Assembly: GCA_035492455.1 (NCBI GenBank)
Contig: DATJJE010000074.1
Span: 1-64,000, forward strand
DNA length: 64,000 nt
Direction: 5' to 3'
DNA from: Gp6-AA40 sp035492455
Lineage (GTDB): Bacteria; Acidobacteriota; Vicinamibacteria; Vicinamibacterales; UBA2999
A model generated the notes under the pieces. It saw only the letters and a list, made by a program, of their open reading frames with translations. It did not search any database and was not told where the DNA came from. Positions 18,749 through 27,907 of the stretch are shown here, one piece after another (the stretch's first letter is position 1; each line of letters starts with the position of its first letter). The translations under genes and the position numbers were made by a program.

Positions 18749-19018
18749 ATGATGCGGCTCGTCGCATTCCTGCTGGCGGTGTCTGCCACGGCGGCGTGGA
18801 TCACCTCCACTATTTTCGTGCGCTACTGGCGGGAGACCCGCGATCCGCTGTTCGTGCAGTTCGCGCTCGCGTTCGCGCTGCTCGGAGCGTCGTGGGCAAT
18901 TCTCTCGGTCGTTAACCCAATCGGCGATGCGAGTCCCTATGTCTACGGCCTCCGGTTGATCGCATTCCTGCTGATCATCGTTGCTGTGGTCGTGAAGAAT
19001 CGCGAAGCCGCTCGTTGA
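18749..19018 (+). CDS. DUF5985-like small membrane protein, second of a pair
   Basis: An 89-residue protein with three hydrophobic segments and a basic, polar loop (RYWRETRDP). GGGAGG upstream within the previous gene supports ATG 18749, two bases after that gene's stop; ATG 18752 is equally possible. It resembles its neighbour in length and topology, and the two probably form a heteromeric membrane complex controlled with the winged-helix-like protein. No function is known. Confidence 0.7.
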   Translation: MMRLVAFLLAVSATAAWITSTIFVRYWRETRDPLFVQFALAFALLGASWAILSVVNPIGDASPYVYGLRLIAFLLIIVAVVVKNREAAR

Positions 19019-19037
19019 GCACGTGCGATGATTGGGC

Positions 19038-20132
19038 ATGCGGCGAATATTTGCCGTCATTGCGGGCCTGTGGCTGGTGCTCGTCAATAAGCCGTCCGCG
19101 CAGACGTCCGCGGCGCTCTATCCGCAGGCGAAATTAGTATCGACGGCGAAGATGCGGCTCACCGGCGAGGTCGACAGCAACAGTCCGGCGGTCTGGAATC
19201 TGTCGCGCGGTCTGCTGCGTCTGTTCGTGGTCACGTCGTATAGCGGACATCCGAGCACGGCCCGCGGCCGCGACCTGTCGGGGCTTGGCGCGGCTCAGGT
19301 GTCGTCGCTCGATCCGTGGCCGGGCGGCGGCGTCTGGATGGAGGCAATCGTCCCCGACGTAGACGGCACGTGGTACGGCTACTACCACAACGAGATGCCG
19401 GCCGACGACGTGTGTCCCAGCACGGACAAGGTCATTCCACGCATCGGCGCCGCGCGGTCGCGAGATGAGGGCCGTACGTGGCAGGACCTCGGCATCGTCC
19501 TCGAGGCGCCGTTCAACGCGTTCGACTGCGGCACGAACAACGTATTCTTCGTCAACGGTGTCGGCGACTTCAGCGTGCAGCTCGATCCCGACTCGCGCGA
19601 CGTCTACTTCTTCTTCTCCCAGTACGAGCGGTCGATGGCGCAGCAGGGGATTGCGGTAGCGCGGCTGGCGTGGGCGGATCGCGACGATCCCGCCGGCAAA
19701 ATGATGGTATGGCGGACGCGTACGTGGTTTCCCGCGGCGCGTCCCGTCATGCGCAACCAGCAGACGATGTGGCTGTACACCGCAGGCACGCCGGTCTTCC
19801 CCGGCCTCGATGGCTGGCATGATGACGATACGACAACCAATCAGTTCTGGGGACCGTCGGTCCACTGGAATACGTACTTGCGCATGTACGTGATGCTGCT
19901 CAATCGCGCGCGTGATACGAAGTACAACCAGGAAGGCGTCTACGTGTCGTACTCGCCGCGGCTCGACGATCCAGGCATCTGGTCGGCGCCGCTGAAGATT
20001 CTGAACGGCGGCAGCTGGTATCCGCAGGTGATTGGGCTCGACGAAGGGACGGGCACCGACAAGGTCGCCGGTGAATGGGCGCGCTTCTTCATGGCCGGCA
20101 CGTCGCAGTATCTTATTCACTTCACGAGATGA
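19038..20132 (+). CDS. Secreted protein of unknown function, beta-propeller-like, paralogue 1
   Basis: A 364-residue protein with a signal peptide ending near PSAQT. The body is rich in aromatic and Asp/Gly turns, including GAARSRDEGRTWQDLGIVLE, an Asp-box-like S-x-D-x-G-x-TW motif common in sialidase and other propeller folds. It overlaps the next gene, a clear paralogue, by four bases. Shared blocks include GxWYGxYHxExPA and a WNTYLxxYVMLLNRA segment. I could not assign an enzyme family; a carbohydrate-active or binding role is only suggested by the fold-like motifs. Confidence 0.7.
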   Translation: MRRIFAVIAGLWLVLVNKPSAQTSAALYPQAKLVSTAKMRLTGEVDSNSPAVWNLSRGLLRLFVVTSYSGHPSTARGRDLSGLGAAQVSSLDPWPGGGVWMEAIVPDVDGTWYGYYHNEMPADDVCPSTDKVIPRIGAARSRDEGRTWQDLGIVLEAPFNAFDCGTNNVFFVNGVGDFSVQLDPDSRDVYFFFSQYERSMAQQGIAVARLAWADRDDPAGKMMVWRTRTWFPAARPVMRNQQTMWLYTAGTPVFPGLDGWHDDDTTTNQFWGPSVHWNTYLRMYVMLLNRARDTKYNQEGVYVSYSPRLDDPGIWSAPLKILNGGSWYPQVIGLDEGTGTDKVAGEWARFFMAGTSQYLIHFTR

Positions 20133-21202
20133 TCCGTGGCGCCGCTGCTTTGTTCCTCGGACTCGTGGCAGGGCTCGCGCCGCTCGGCGCGCAGAGCCAC
20201 ACACCCTCGGCGCGGCTGATTCCGGCGTCCACCCTTCCCATCGACGCGAAGACCGACTCGAACGTCCCGATGCTGTGGGATCTCGTCGATGGCGCGCCGA
20301 CGCTGTTCGCCTTCGCGTCGTGGGGCGGTGTCGCCGCGCTACTCGCCGGCCCCGAGCTGGCGAGCCTTCGACAGATCGGTACGATTACGATGACCCCTAA
20401 TCCGGGGCACGGCATCTGGATGGAAGCCGTTGTCACCGACGACAGTGGTGCGTGGTACGGCTTCTACCACCACGAGGTGCCGGCGGAGATATGCGGGCGG
20501 CCCGACCGTACCCTCCTCAGCATCGGCGCCGCGCGCTCGCGCGATCACGGTCTTACCTGGGATAACCTCGGCATCGTGCTCGAAGGTCCGCCCGGCACGG
20601 TGGCCTGTGCATCAACGAATCGGTTTCTCCTCGGCGGCGTCGGCGATCCCGCCGCGATTCTCGACGTGGATCGCAATTACCTGTATCTCTATTTCAGTCA
20701 GTACGGAAAACTCGCGGAGGCGCAAGGCGTAGCGATTGCGCGGATGCCGTGGGCGGATCGTGACGCGCCGGTCGGCGCGTTCGCCGTTCTGCAGAACGGC
20801 GCCTGGATTCCCGCGCTCGACGTCGGGGAGGATGCGTCGCGATGGGAATATCCCGCCGGCACACCCCTGGTGGCGGTGCACGAACCGTGGCACGGAGCCG
20901 ACAATCGCGTTGACGCGTTCTGGGGCGCGTCAATCCACTGGAACACCTACCTCGAACAGTACGTGATGCTGCTCAATCGCGCGAAGAATGAAAATTTCGA
21001 CAACGAAGGCATCTACGTTTCGTACGCATCGACGCTGGACGATCTTCGTGCATGGAGCGCTCCGCAGAAGCTGTTGAATGGCGGCGGATGGTATCCGGAA
21101 GTGGCAGGGCTCGCGCCGGGTGGAACGGACAGGGACGCGGGGCAGCGGGCGCGTTTCTTCCTGACAGGCCGATCGAACTACTACATCGAATTCAGTCGGT
21201 AG
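20129..21202 (+). CDS. Secreted protein of unknown function, beta-propeller-like, paralogue 2
   Basis: A 357-residue paralogue of the preceding gene, starting at an ATG that overlaps its stop (ATGA). It has a signal peptide ending near PLGAQ, the motif GAARSRDHGLTWDNLGIVLE, and the same WNTYLEQYVMLLNRA block. Its last 11 bases overlap the convergent membrane-protein gene downstream. The duplication suggests two specificities of one function. No family is recognised. Confidence 0.7.
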   Translation: MIRGAAALFLGLVAGLAPLGAQSHTPSARLIPASTLPIDAKTDSNVPMLWDLVDGAPTLFAFASWGGVAALLAGPELASLRQIGTITMTPNPGHGIWMEAVVTDDSGAWYGFYHHEVPAEICGRPDRTLLSIGAARSRDHGLTWDNLGIVLEGPPGTVACASTNRFLLGGVGDPAAILDVDRNYLYLYFSQYGKLAEAQGVAIARMPWADRDAPVGAFAVLQNGAWIPALDVGEDASRWEYPAGTPLVAVHEPWHGADNRVDAFWGASIHWNTYLEQYVMLLNRAKNENFDNEGIYVSYASTLDDLRAWSAPQKLLNGGGWYPEVAGLAPGGTDRDAGQRARFFLTGRSNYYIEFSR

Positions 21203-23135
21203 CCGGCGCGTAAAGATCGTACGCGCCCTCGCCATCGATGCGGCGCAGGCGCAGCGCACGCACGGCAAAATCGCGCAGCTGCGGCGACGCCCGCGTGCCG
21301 TCGATCACCACGAACCCGATGCGGGTCTGACCGATGAATGCCGGCCCCTGCTCGATTAACGCGCGTTCACGCGACGGGTCGAGCGCTCCGCCTTCGCTCA
21401 GCGTGACCAACGCCGCGAGCATCGGGTCGCTGCGGATCTCGTCGATCCTGCGGCGTGACACACGTGACAGGTAGCCGCCGATCAGCGGCTTGCCATGCAC
21501 GGTTTGAAAGAACTGTGAGCGGGCGCTGAAGTTGCCGATGCTCGACGTGCCGTCGCGGACCCCGACGGGCAGCTCCAGCATCCGGACCTGCCCCTTGTAC
21601 TGCGCGACCCGCTCGTAGAATCGTGGGACGGTTGCTGAGTACAGCGGTCGGGGAGCGGGGAGCAACTCGAAGAGCATCACCGCGGCAACCGCGCCCAGGA
21701 GCATGCGTCTGCGCTGCGGCCAGCGATCGCCGAGATAGCAGAGGGCGCTCGCAAACAGCATCGACATGCCGAGGGTGGCGACGATGGCGATTCGGGCCGG
21801 CGTGCGCGCCAGGCGCACGAGGGGGAGATATCGCGCCAGCGCCCATGGACCTGGAATGTCCGTGTTGATCCCCGCGATGTGGATGAACGGGCCGAGCGCC
21901 AGCAGCCCGAACATGACCGTCAGCACCGCCCAGAATCGCGTTGGACGCCAGCCGGCGCGAATCGCCACGAACACGCAGACCAGCGCCACCAACGGCAGCG
22001 ATGCGACATTCTCGAGATACATGTCCGGACGAGGCGTCAGCCATGCGCGGACGGCGTCAGGCGTCAGCGGGTGATTCGGATTCGGCAGGAAGAACGACAG
22101 CAGGTCCACGCCCGGCGGGCTGCTGCGCCACAGGATCCGCGACGATTCGAAGCCGTTTTCGCGGATGCGTATCCCCACCGCATACAGCACCGGCGAGAGC
22201 ATGACGGCGGAGACGATCGCCGCCACCGATGAAGCGCGTGCCAGCCGGACTAATTCCGTCTTGTCAATCGACAGCACCGCGTGGCGATACGGCCAGGCGA
22301 GACGCATTACCGCCAGCACGGTCAACAGCAGCATGGGCGTGTAGAGCCCGTGTGCACTGACCTGCCTGCCGAATACCGTCGTCTGGAAACCGCCGCCGAT
22401 CAGCAGTGCGCCCGCAAAGCCGGCAACGCAGGCGATCAATGCGTCGAGCAGGCGCGGTTCGCCGCGTCGCTGCAGCGCATCGCGCGTGATGCGGATGGTT
22501 CGCATCACGAGGAAGACGCACGCGATCATGACGCAGTAGACGGCGAAGTACGGGTCGGTCGTCGCTGCCCAGCACACCGTTGCGCCGAGCGCGAGCGCGT
22601 CGCGGAACCGGCCGCGTTCCTCCAGGCGCAGCAGCAGCAGCGCGAAAATGGGGAGCGGCGCGACGGCCACGAGACTGAAATGGCCGATGCCGCGTGTCAC
22701 CAGCCACGGCGACCACGAGAAGAGCGCGCCCGCCAGCCACGATTCGAGCGGACGTCCCGTCACATGCCACGCAAGACGGAACATTGCATAGCCGCTCAGC
22801 ACCACCATCAACAGGTAAACAATGTTGAATGTGGTAATGACGTTGAACACCTGCAGCAGCGGCAACGCAATCAGGTCCTGGAAGATCGTGTAGTTGTGCA
22901 GCGAGAGGTTTGCCGGCCGGGAGAGCGAGAAGATCTCGCGCGTAAAGAGCGGCAGGCTGTGCTGGTCGACGACCTCGTGGCGGAACACCCACTGGTTCCA
23001 GACGTAGACGCCGGTGTCGCCGTCGGGCGGTCCCGTCAGGTGCGTGGCCATGTGCAGCGGCAGCGGCCACGAGAAGGCGACCGTCAACACGACGTACCCG
23101 CAGATTGCCGTCATCGTCGTGAAGCGGGATCGCAT
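21192..23135 (-). CDS. Polytopic membrane protein, GT-C glycosyltransferase-like
   Basis: About 647 residues with roughly a dozen hydrophobic segments, a large acidic loop after the first one (TGPPDGDTGVYVWNQWVF), and a soluble C-terminal domain of about 130 residues. This layout matches GT-C glycosyltransferases, which use lipid-linked sugars on the periplasmic face. The catalytic Asp would lie in the first loop. ATG 23135 is preferred over one 39 bases upstream, though neither has a good ribosome-binding site. It is divergent from nhaA. The family assignment is moderate; the sugar and acceptor are unknown. Confidence 0.6.
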   Translation of the reverse strand: MRSRFTTMTAICGYVVLTVAFSWPLPLHMATHLTGPPDGDTGVYVWNQWVFRHEVVDQHSLPLFTREIFSLSRPANLSLHNYTIFQDLIALPLLQVFNVITTFNIVYLLMVVLSGYAMFRLAWHVTGRPLESWLAGALFSWSPWLVTRGIGHFSLVAVAPLPIFALLLLRLEERGRFRDALALGATVCWAATTDPYFAVYCVMIACVFLVMRTIRITRDALQRRGEPRLLDALIACVAGFAGALLIGGGFQTTVFGRQVSAHGLYTPMLLLTVLAVMRLAWPYRHAVLSIDKTELVRLARASSVAAIVSAVMLSPVLYAVGIRIRENGFESSRILWRSSPPGVDLLSFFLPNPNHPLTPDAVRAWLTPRPDMYLENVASLPLVALVCVFVAIRAGWRPTRFWAVLTVMFGLLALGPFIHIAGINTDIPGPWALARYLPLVRLARTPARIAIVATLGMSMLFASALCYLGDRWPQRRRMLLGAVAAVMLFELLPAPRPLYSATVPRFYERVAQYKGQVRMLELPVGVRDGTSSIGNFSARSQFFQTVHGKPLIGGYLSRVSRRRIDEIRSDPMLAALVTLSEGGALDPSRERALIEQGPAFIGQTRIGFVVIDGTRASPQLRDFAVRALRLRRIDGEGAYDLYAPATD

Positions 23136-23184
23136 GCTGAAGGGGGGTAGGAGCAGCGGCGAAGCGTAACGCACGGCCGCGGCA

Positions 23185-23250
23185 GGGTCAACAGAACCGA
23201 GGTGCCTCCGGTAACCGCGACCGGAGAACTCCCGTCGCCACCCGACAATC
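23185..23250 (+). promoter_or_regulatory. Candidate nhaA-I / Li+-I riboswitch upstream of nhaA
   Basis: Twenty-five bases before the nhaA start, GGGT (23185-23188) can pair with ACCC (23240-23243) and enclose a perfect 7-bp hairpin, CTCCGGT (23206-23212) with ACCGGAG (23220-23226). AGGTGCC before the hairpin and a downstream GCCACCC offer pseudoknot pairing. The nhaA-I motif, shown to be the Li+-I riboswitch, occurs upstream of nhaA in Acidobacteriota. Position and layout fit, but I could not align it to the published consensus. Confidence 0.55.
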
Positions 23251-23275
23251 CGCCGCGCGATGATACGTTCAGCAG

Positions 23276-24427
23276 ATGGCTCGCGCGCCGCATCGGATTG
23301 CGGCCTTCGTCATCGGCAACTCGATTCTGCTGCCCATCGGCGCGGCGGTGGCGCTCGTGTGGGCGAACGTTGACGCGTCGTCGTATGAGGGCTTCGCGTC
23401 ACGCATTCACTTCGTGGTGAACGATGTCGGCATGACGCTCTTTTTCGCGCTTGCCGCCAAAGAGATCGTCGAGGCGGCGGCTCCGGGCGGTGCGCTGCAC
23501 CCAATGACGAAGGCGTTGACGCCGGTGATTGCCGCGGCCGGCGGCATGATTGTCCCTGCGGCCATGTACCTGTCGCTCATCGCCGCCACGGGCCAACGCG
23601 ATCTGACTCGCGGCTGGGCCATCCCGTCGGCCACGGATATCGCGTTCAGCTTCCTGGTCGCTCGCTGGCTGTTTACGCGAACGCACCCTGCGGTGCCATT
23701 TCTGCTGCTGCTGGCCATCGCCGATGATGCGATGGGACTCGTCGTGCTGGCGGTGTTTTATCCGAGTGCCGCCGTGCGCCCCATCGACTTCGCCGTGATT
23801 CTCAGCATCGCGCTGACGATCTGCTGGCTGCTGCGGCGTCGGCGCGTCATGGACTTCTGGCCGTATGTCGCCATCGGCGGCTCGCTCGCGTGGGTCGCAT
23901 TCTTCCGTGGCGGTCTTCACCCAGCGTTGGCGCTCGTGCCGATTGTGCCGTTTCTCCCGCACGCGCGCCGTGACGCAGGACTGTTCGAGGAGCCGCATCG
24001 ACCGGCACACGATCCGCTCAGCCGGTTCGAGCGGACGGCGCGCGTGCCGGCGGAAATCGTGCTGTTGCTCTTCGGCCTCGCGAACGCGGGCGTTCCGTTC
24101 ACACGCATTGGCACGGGGACGTGGATCGTCGCCGCGGCACTGATCGTCGGCAAACCACTCGGGATAGTTCTCGCTGCGACGGTCGGACAGCGTTTCGGTG
24201 CCTCATCGCCGGCCATCAACCAACGGGATCTGCTGGTTGTCGGCTGCGTTGCCGGAATCGGTTTCACCGTTGCCCTGTTCTTCTGCACCGCGGCATTCCC
24301 GGATGGCGAGTTGCTGGAGCAGACAAAGATCGGCGCGCTTCTCAGCTTCGGCGCGGCGGGCGTTGCGACAATGGCGGCGTGGCTTCTCGGCGTCGGTCGT
24401 TTCGCCACCGTCGTTCGAACCTCGTGA
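23276..24427 (+). CDS. nhaA: Na+/H+ antiporter NhaA
   Basis: This 383-residue inner-membrane protein exchanges Na+ (or Li+) for protons. The length matches NhaA. Signature regions are present: AIPSATDIAFSF with Asp121 and the paired aspartates AIADDAMG (Asp150, Asp151), which correspond to E. coli Asp163 and Asp164, and GIGFTVALFF near the end. Its stop overlaps a GTG that starts a CPA1 antiporter, so the two form an operon. A candidate lithium riboswitch precedes it. Confidence 0.93.
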   Translation: MARAPHRIAAFVIGNSILLPIGAAVALVWANVDASSYEGFASRIHFVVNDVGMTLFFALAAKEIVEAAAPGGALHPMTKALTPVIAAAGGMIVPAAMYLSLIAATGQRDLTRGWAIPSATDIAFSFLVARWLFTRTHPAVPFLLLLAIADDAMGLVVLAVFYPSAAVRPIDFAVILSIALTICWLLRRRRVMDFWPYVAIGGSLAWVAFFRGGLHPALALVPIVPFLPHARRDAGLFEEPHRPAHDPLSRFERTARVPAEIVLLLFGLANAGVPFTRIGTGTWIVAAALIVGKPLGIVLAATVGQRFGASSPAINQRDLLVVGCVAGIGFTVALFFCTAAFPDGELLEQTKIGALLSFGAAGVATMAAWLLGVGRFATVVRTS

Positions 24428-25686
24428 ACGGCTTCGATATCGCCGCCGTTCTGATTGCCATTGCCGCCGTCTGTGGGTATGTAAGCCGGCGTGTTCTCCG
24501 GCTGCCGGCGACCAGCGGGACGCTCGTCGTCGCGCTGGCCAGCTCGCTGCTCGTCGTCGCGGCCGATGCCGCCGTGCCGGCGCTCCGGTTGCGCGATACG
24601 GTGGCCACGTTTCTTTCCAGCGTCGATTTCACTGACGCCCTCCTGCGCGGGATGCTCTGTTTCCTGCTGTTCGCGGGCGCGCTCCACCTGGATCTCGAGG
24701 GATTGCTCGACAACAAGTGGACGATCAGTATGCTGGCGACCGCGGGCGTGGTGCTCTCAACGGCGCTTGTCGGACTGCTGGCGTGGTGGGCGTTTCAGCG
24801 TGCAGGCATCGACATCGCGTTCGACCTCTGCCTTGTGTTCGGCGCGCTCATCTCGCCGACTGATCCGATTGCGGTGATGGGCATGCTCAAACAACTGCGC
24901 GGACCTCGCGAGATCGAGTCGCTCATCGCCGGCGAGTCGCTGTTCAACGACGGGATTGCCGTGGTGGTGTTCTTCGCGCTGGCGTCGCTGGCAGGGCTGA
25001 TAACCGGCGACGCGACCGACCTGGCCGCGGGGTGGATGGGGCTTGTCGTGTTCTTCGTCCGCGAAGTGGGAGGAGGAGTCGCGGTCGGCCTGGCGTTTGG
25101 GTACGTCGCCTATCGGGCGCTGATGTCGATTGACGATCATCCGCTGGAGCTGCTGATTACGGTCGCCCTTGCGATGTTCGTCTATGCGTTGTCGTTCACG
25201 CTCCAGGTTTCGGGGCCGATTGCCGTGGTGCTCGCCGGATTGCTGATCGGCAATCCCGGTCGCCGACTGGCGATGAGCGCGCGCACGCGCGAGCACGTGG
25301 ACGCGTTCTGGACCATGGTCGACGAAATCTTCAACGCGGTGCTGTTTCTGATGCTCGGCCTCGAGGTGTTCGCGGTTGCTGCGCGGCCGGCGCTGCTGGC
25401 GACGGCGCTGTTCGCCATTCCTATCGCTCTGCTCGCGCGGGCCGTTTCCGTGGCGATACCGCTGGCGGCGGTGTGCGCCCGCCGCGGCCTGAGTCGCGGG
25501 ATGATTCCGATCGTGACGTGGAGCGGACTGCGCGGCGGCCTGTCTGTGGCGATGATGCTGTCGCTGCCGCCGTTTCCGGCGCGCGATCTGCTGCTGGCGG
25601 CGACGTATGCCGTCGTCGTGTTCTCGATTGTGGCGCAGGGCCTGACCGTCAGGCGTCTGCTCGTGCACTACCGAATGGCTATCTGA
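24424..25686 (+). CDS. CPA1 family cation/proton antiporter (NhaP-like)
   Basis: A 420-residue membrane protein starting at GTG 24424, which overlaps the nhaA stop as GTGA. The conserved CPA1 core is clear: GALISPTDPIAVMGMLKQL and ESLIAGESLFNDGIAVVVF, plus GPIAVVLAGLLIGN in a later helix. It is short at the C-terminus, with only a few residues after the last helix and no cytoplasmic regulatory tail. It converges on the response regulator gene and overlaps it by eight bases. Together with nhaA it provides two sodium-extrusion systems. Confidence 0.9.
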   Translation: MNGFDIAAVLIAIAAVCGYVSRRVLRLPATSGTLVVALASSLLVVAADAAVPALRLRDTVATFLSSVDFTDALLRGMLCFLLFAGALHLDLEGLLDNKWTISMLATAGVVLSTALVGLLAWWAFQRAGIDIAFDLCLVFGALISPTDPIAVMGMLKQLRGPREIESLIAGESLFNDGIAVVVFFALASLAGLITGDATDLAAGWMGLVVFFVREVGGGVAVGLAFGYVAYRALMSIDDHPLELLITVALAMFVYALSFTLQVSGPIAVVLAGLLIGNPGRRLAMSARTREHVDAFWTMVDEIFNAVLFLMLGLEVFAVAARPALLATALFAIPIALLARAVSVAIPLAAVCARRGLSRGMIPIVTWSGLRGGLSVAMMLSLPPFPARDLLLAATYAVVVFSIVAQGLTVRRLLVHYRMAI

Positions 25687-26332
25687 TCACACCACGCCGG
25701 ACGGCGTAAAGCACGATCTCCGCGGCGCTGTGCACGTCGAGCTTCTCCATGATGCGCGCGCGATGCGTTTCGACGGTGCTCGGGCTGATGAACAGAATCG
25801 CGGCGATGTCCTTGTTCGTCTTGCCTTCCGCGATCAGCTGAAATACCTCTCGTTCGCGATCCGACAGCGTCTCATAGCGATCGACGACGCCCGGCTCGCC
25901 GGAGCGCTGCTTGACGTAGTCGTCGAGCATCAGACGGGCGATGGCGGGGCTGAAGAACGATTTCCCCTCAGAAATTGCCGTAACCGCCTGCAGCAGATCG
26001 ACGTCCGCGGAATCCTTGAGGAGATAACCGGCCGCGCCCGCCTGCAGAATCTGCGTGACGTACGCTTCGTCGGCATGCATGCTCAGGACAAGCACGCGCA
26101 CGCCGGGCGCATGCTTCACGATTTGCCGCGTCGCCTCGATGCCGTTCAGCAGCGGCATCGCCACATCGAGGATGGCGACGTCGGGCTTCAGCTGCTCCGC
26201 CTGACGAACCGCCTCGCGGCCGTCGCCAGCCTCGGCAACGACTTTCCAGTCCGGCCGCTCCTCGAGCACCTTGCGGAGTCCCTGGCGGACGACCGTGTGA
26301 TCGTCGGCGAGCAGAATGCGTAGCGTACCCAT
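25679..26332 (-). CDS. Response regulator, NarL/FixJ family
   Basis: A 217-residue regulator. Residues 1-120 form a receiver domain (ILLADDHTVVR, phospho-acceptor Asp in VAILDVAMP, LVLSMHAD) and residues 150-215 a LuxR-type helix-turn-helix (LSDREREVFQLIAEGKTNKDIAA). ATG 26332 was chosen; an apparent N-terminal extension rich in GS repeats is merely the translated upstream 9-bp array. The cognate histidine kinase lies upstream on the same strand. Targets are not evident from sequence. Confidence 0.93.
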   Translation of the reverse strand: MGTLRILLADDHTVVRQGLRKVLEERPDWKVVAEAGDGREAVRQAEQLKPDVAILDVAMPLLNGIEATRQIVKHAPGVRVLVLSMHADEAYVTQILQAGAAGYLLKDSADVDLLQAVTAISEGKSFFSPAIARLMLDDYVKQRSGEPGVVDRYETLSDREREVFQLIAEGKTNKDIAAILFISPSTVETHRARIMEKLDVHSAAEIVLYAVRRGVIR

Positions 26333-26364
26333 TCGAACACCTACACCAACAGCACCTGATGACC

Positions 26365-26427
26365 CTACTGAACCCACTGAACCCACTGAACCCATTGAAC
26401 CCTTTGAACCCATTGAACCCATTCAAC
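26365..26427. repeat. Seven-copy 9-bp array between sensor kinase and response regulator
   Basis: Seven units of the type CCACTGAAC fill 26365-26427 with variation at positions three to five and one copy reading CCATTCAAC. It is the reverse complement of the GGTTCAGTG array at 28049-28093. It lies within the intercistronic gap of a two-gene operon, 32 bases before the regulator start. Confidence 0.85.
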
Positions 26428-26432
26428 CCGAA

Positions 26433-27833
26433 TCAGCCTGCCCGAAGCATTGCCTGATCGCCCGGGGCTGTCGCATCCGTCGTGACGGTGTCGAGCGGCA
26501 GCGTGACCGACACGACGGTGCCCCCGCCGTCACGCTCCTTGATACTGAACGTGCCGCCGAGCGCCTGCGCGCGCTCACGCATGCCAATCAGCCCGAGCCC
26601 GCCTCCCGACGTCAGACGATTGGCCATCGGTCCGACGCCGCGTCCGTTGTCCTCGATGACCAGCCGCAGCAACCCTCCGCCCGAATTCAGAGACACCGTG
26701 CACGCCGTGGCGCCGCTGTGGCGGGCGACGTTGCTCAACGCCTCCTGCACGATGCGGTAGACGCACACTTCGATGTCGGGAGCGAGCCGCGTCTCCATCG
26801 TTTCCGCAAGCTGTGCGCGGATGCTGGTGCGATGCGAGAAGTTGCGCAGATAGGCCGTGAGCGTGGCAGGCAGGCCGAAATCGTCGAGCGCCGAGGGGTG
26901 CAGCAGCTGTGACATGTCGCGCACGCTGCGCAGCGTGTTCTCGCTCAGATCGCGTGCTTCCTCGAGCGCGGTACGAACACGCGGTTCGACCTCGGCACGC
27001 AGCGCGATGCCGATGTCCATCTTCACCGCCATCAGCGCCTGTCCGACCTCGTCGTGCAGCTCGCGCGCAAGCGTTCGCCGCTCCTGCTCCTGGATGTCGA
27101 CCAGCCGCGCGGACAGACGCTCGAGGTCCTGACGATTGCTCTGCTCGATGCGCCGCTGGCGTTCGATCTCGCGCTGCAGGCGGTTGACGTGACGCGACGC
27201 CATCACCGCGACGACCAGCGCGGCGATGAGCGTCACCGCGCCCATGGAGAGCAGCCGCGTGCGCACCTGCCGATACAGCAGATCGATTTCCTCCTGATGG
27301 CGTGCGTTGGCGACGTTCTGCAGCGCGGCCAGCTGATCGAGGATCTGCAGAACGGTGTTGCGTTTCGGCACGACTCGGCTGCGGAGCAAGGCGGCGGCTT
27401 CGTCCGGTGTCTTTGCCTGCTCGCTGAACGCCACATCGCGCGAGGCCCAGTAATCACCAAGCTCGGTTTGCAGCCGTGTCCAGTGATCGCGTTCGTCCTG
27501 CGACGAGACGGCAGGCACATAGCTGGCCAGCAGCTGCTCCACTTCGTCGCGGAGGCGCGTCAGTTCTCCGCGATAGGACTCGCGCCGCGCGGTCGCGCCG
27601 TCAATCAGCGCGTCGCGCAGGTAAATCGACCCAAGCAGCACGTTCGTGCGGATCTTCGAGAGCGTCTGCTCACCGCGCACATACGACTCGTGAACGGAGG
27701 TGACGCTCTGCTCAATGGTGCGCAGGCTGCGCACGAGCTGATAGCCCCACAGCAGCCACAGTGCGAAGACGACCGCGAAGCCCGCCAACAGTGCGCCGCG
27801 AACGCTCGGGCCCATCCTCCGATCGTACTGCAT
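26433..27833 (-). CDS. Sensor histidine kinase, NarX/DegS-like
   Basis: This 466-residue kinase has an N-terminal membrane helix (about 12-32), a periplasmic region of about 155 residues, a second helix (about 195-213), a coiled linker, and a HisKA_3 dimerisation domain with the phosphorylated His in ARELHDEVGQAL. The ATP-binding domain includes EALSNVARHSG, DNGRGV and GLIGMRERAQALGG. GAGGATC upstream supports the ATG at 27833. It pairs with the NarL-type regulator that follows. The periplasmic domain gives no clear ligand family. Confidence 0.93.
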   Translation of the reverse strand: MQYDRRMGPSVRGALLAGFAVVFALWLLWGYQLVRSLRTIEQSVTSVHESYVRGEQTLSKIRTNVLLGSIYLRDALIDGATARRESYRGELTRLRDEVEQLLASYVPAVSSQDERDHWTRLQTELGDYWASRDVAFSEQAKTPDEAAALLRSRVVPKRNTVLQILDQLAALQNVANARHQEEIDLLYRQVRTRLLSMGAVTLIAALVVAVMASRHVNRLQREIERQRRIEQSNRQDLERLSARLVDIQEQERRTLARELHDEVGQALMAVKMDIGIALRAEVEPRVRTALEEARDLSENTLRSVRDMSQLLHPSALDDFGLPATLTAYLRNFSHRTSIRAQLAETMETRLAPDIEVCVYRIVQEALSNVARHSGATACTVSLNSGGGLLRLVIEDNGRGVGPMANRLTSGGGLGLIGMRERAQALGGTFSIKERDGGGTVVSVTLPLDTVTTDATAPGDQAMLRAG

Positions 27834-27907
27834 GACAGATGATCCTCATTCCTAAGGTCAGCCGCCATCCGGCGGGGCACACACGGCGAATACTGTCTTG
27901 ACGGGAT

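Noticed and set aside
26333..26422. N-terminal extension of the NarL-type regulator (GS-rich)
   Set aside because: It is only translation of the 9-bp intergenic array; the receiver begins normally at 26332.
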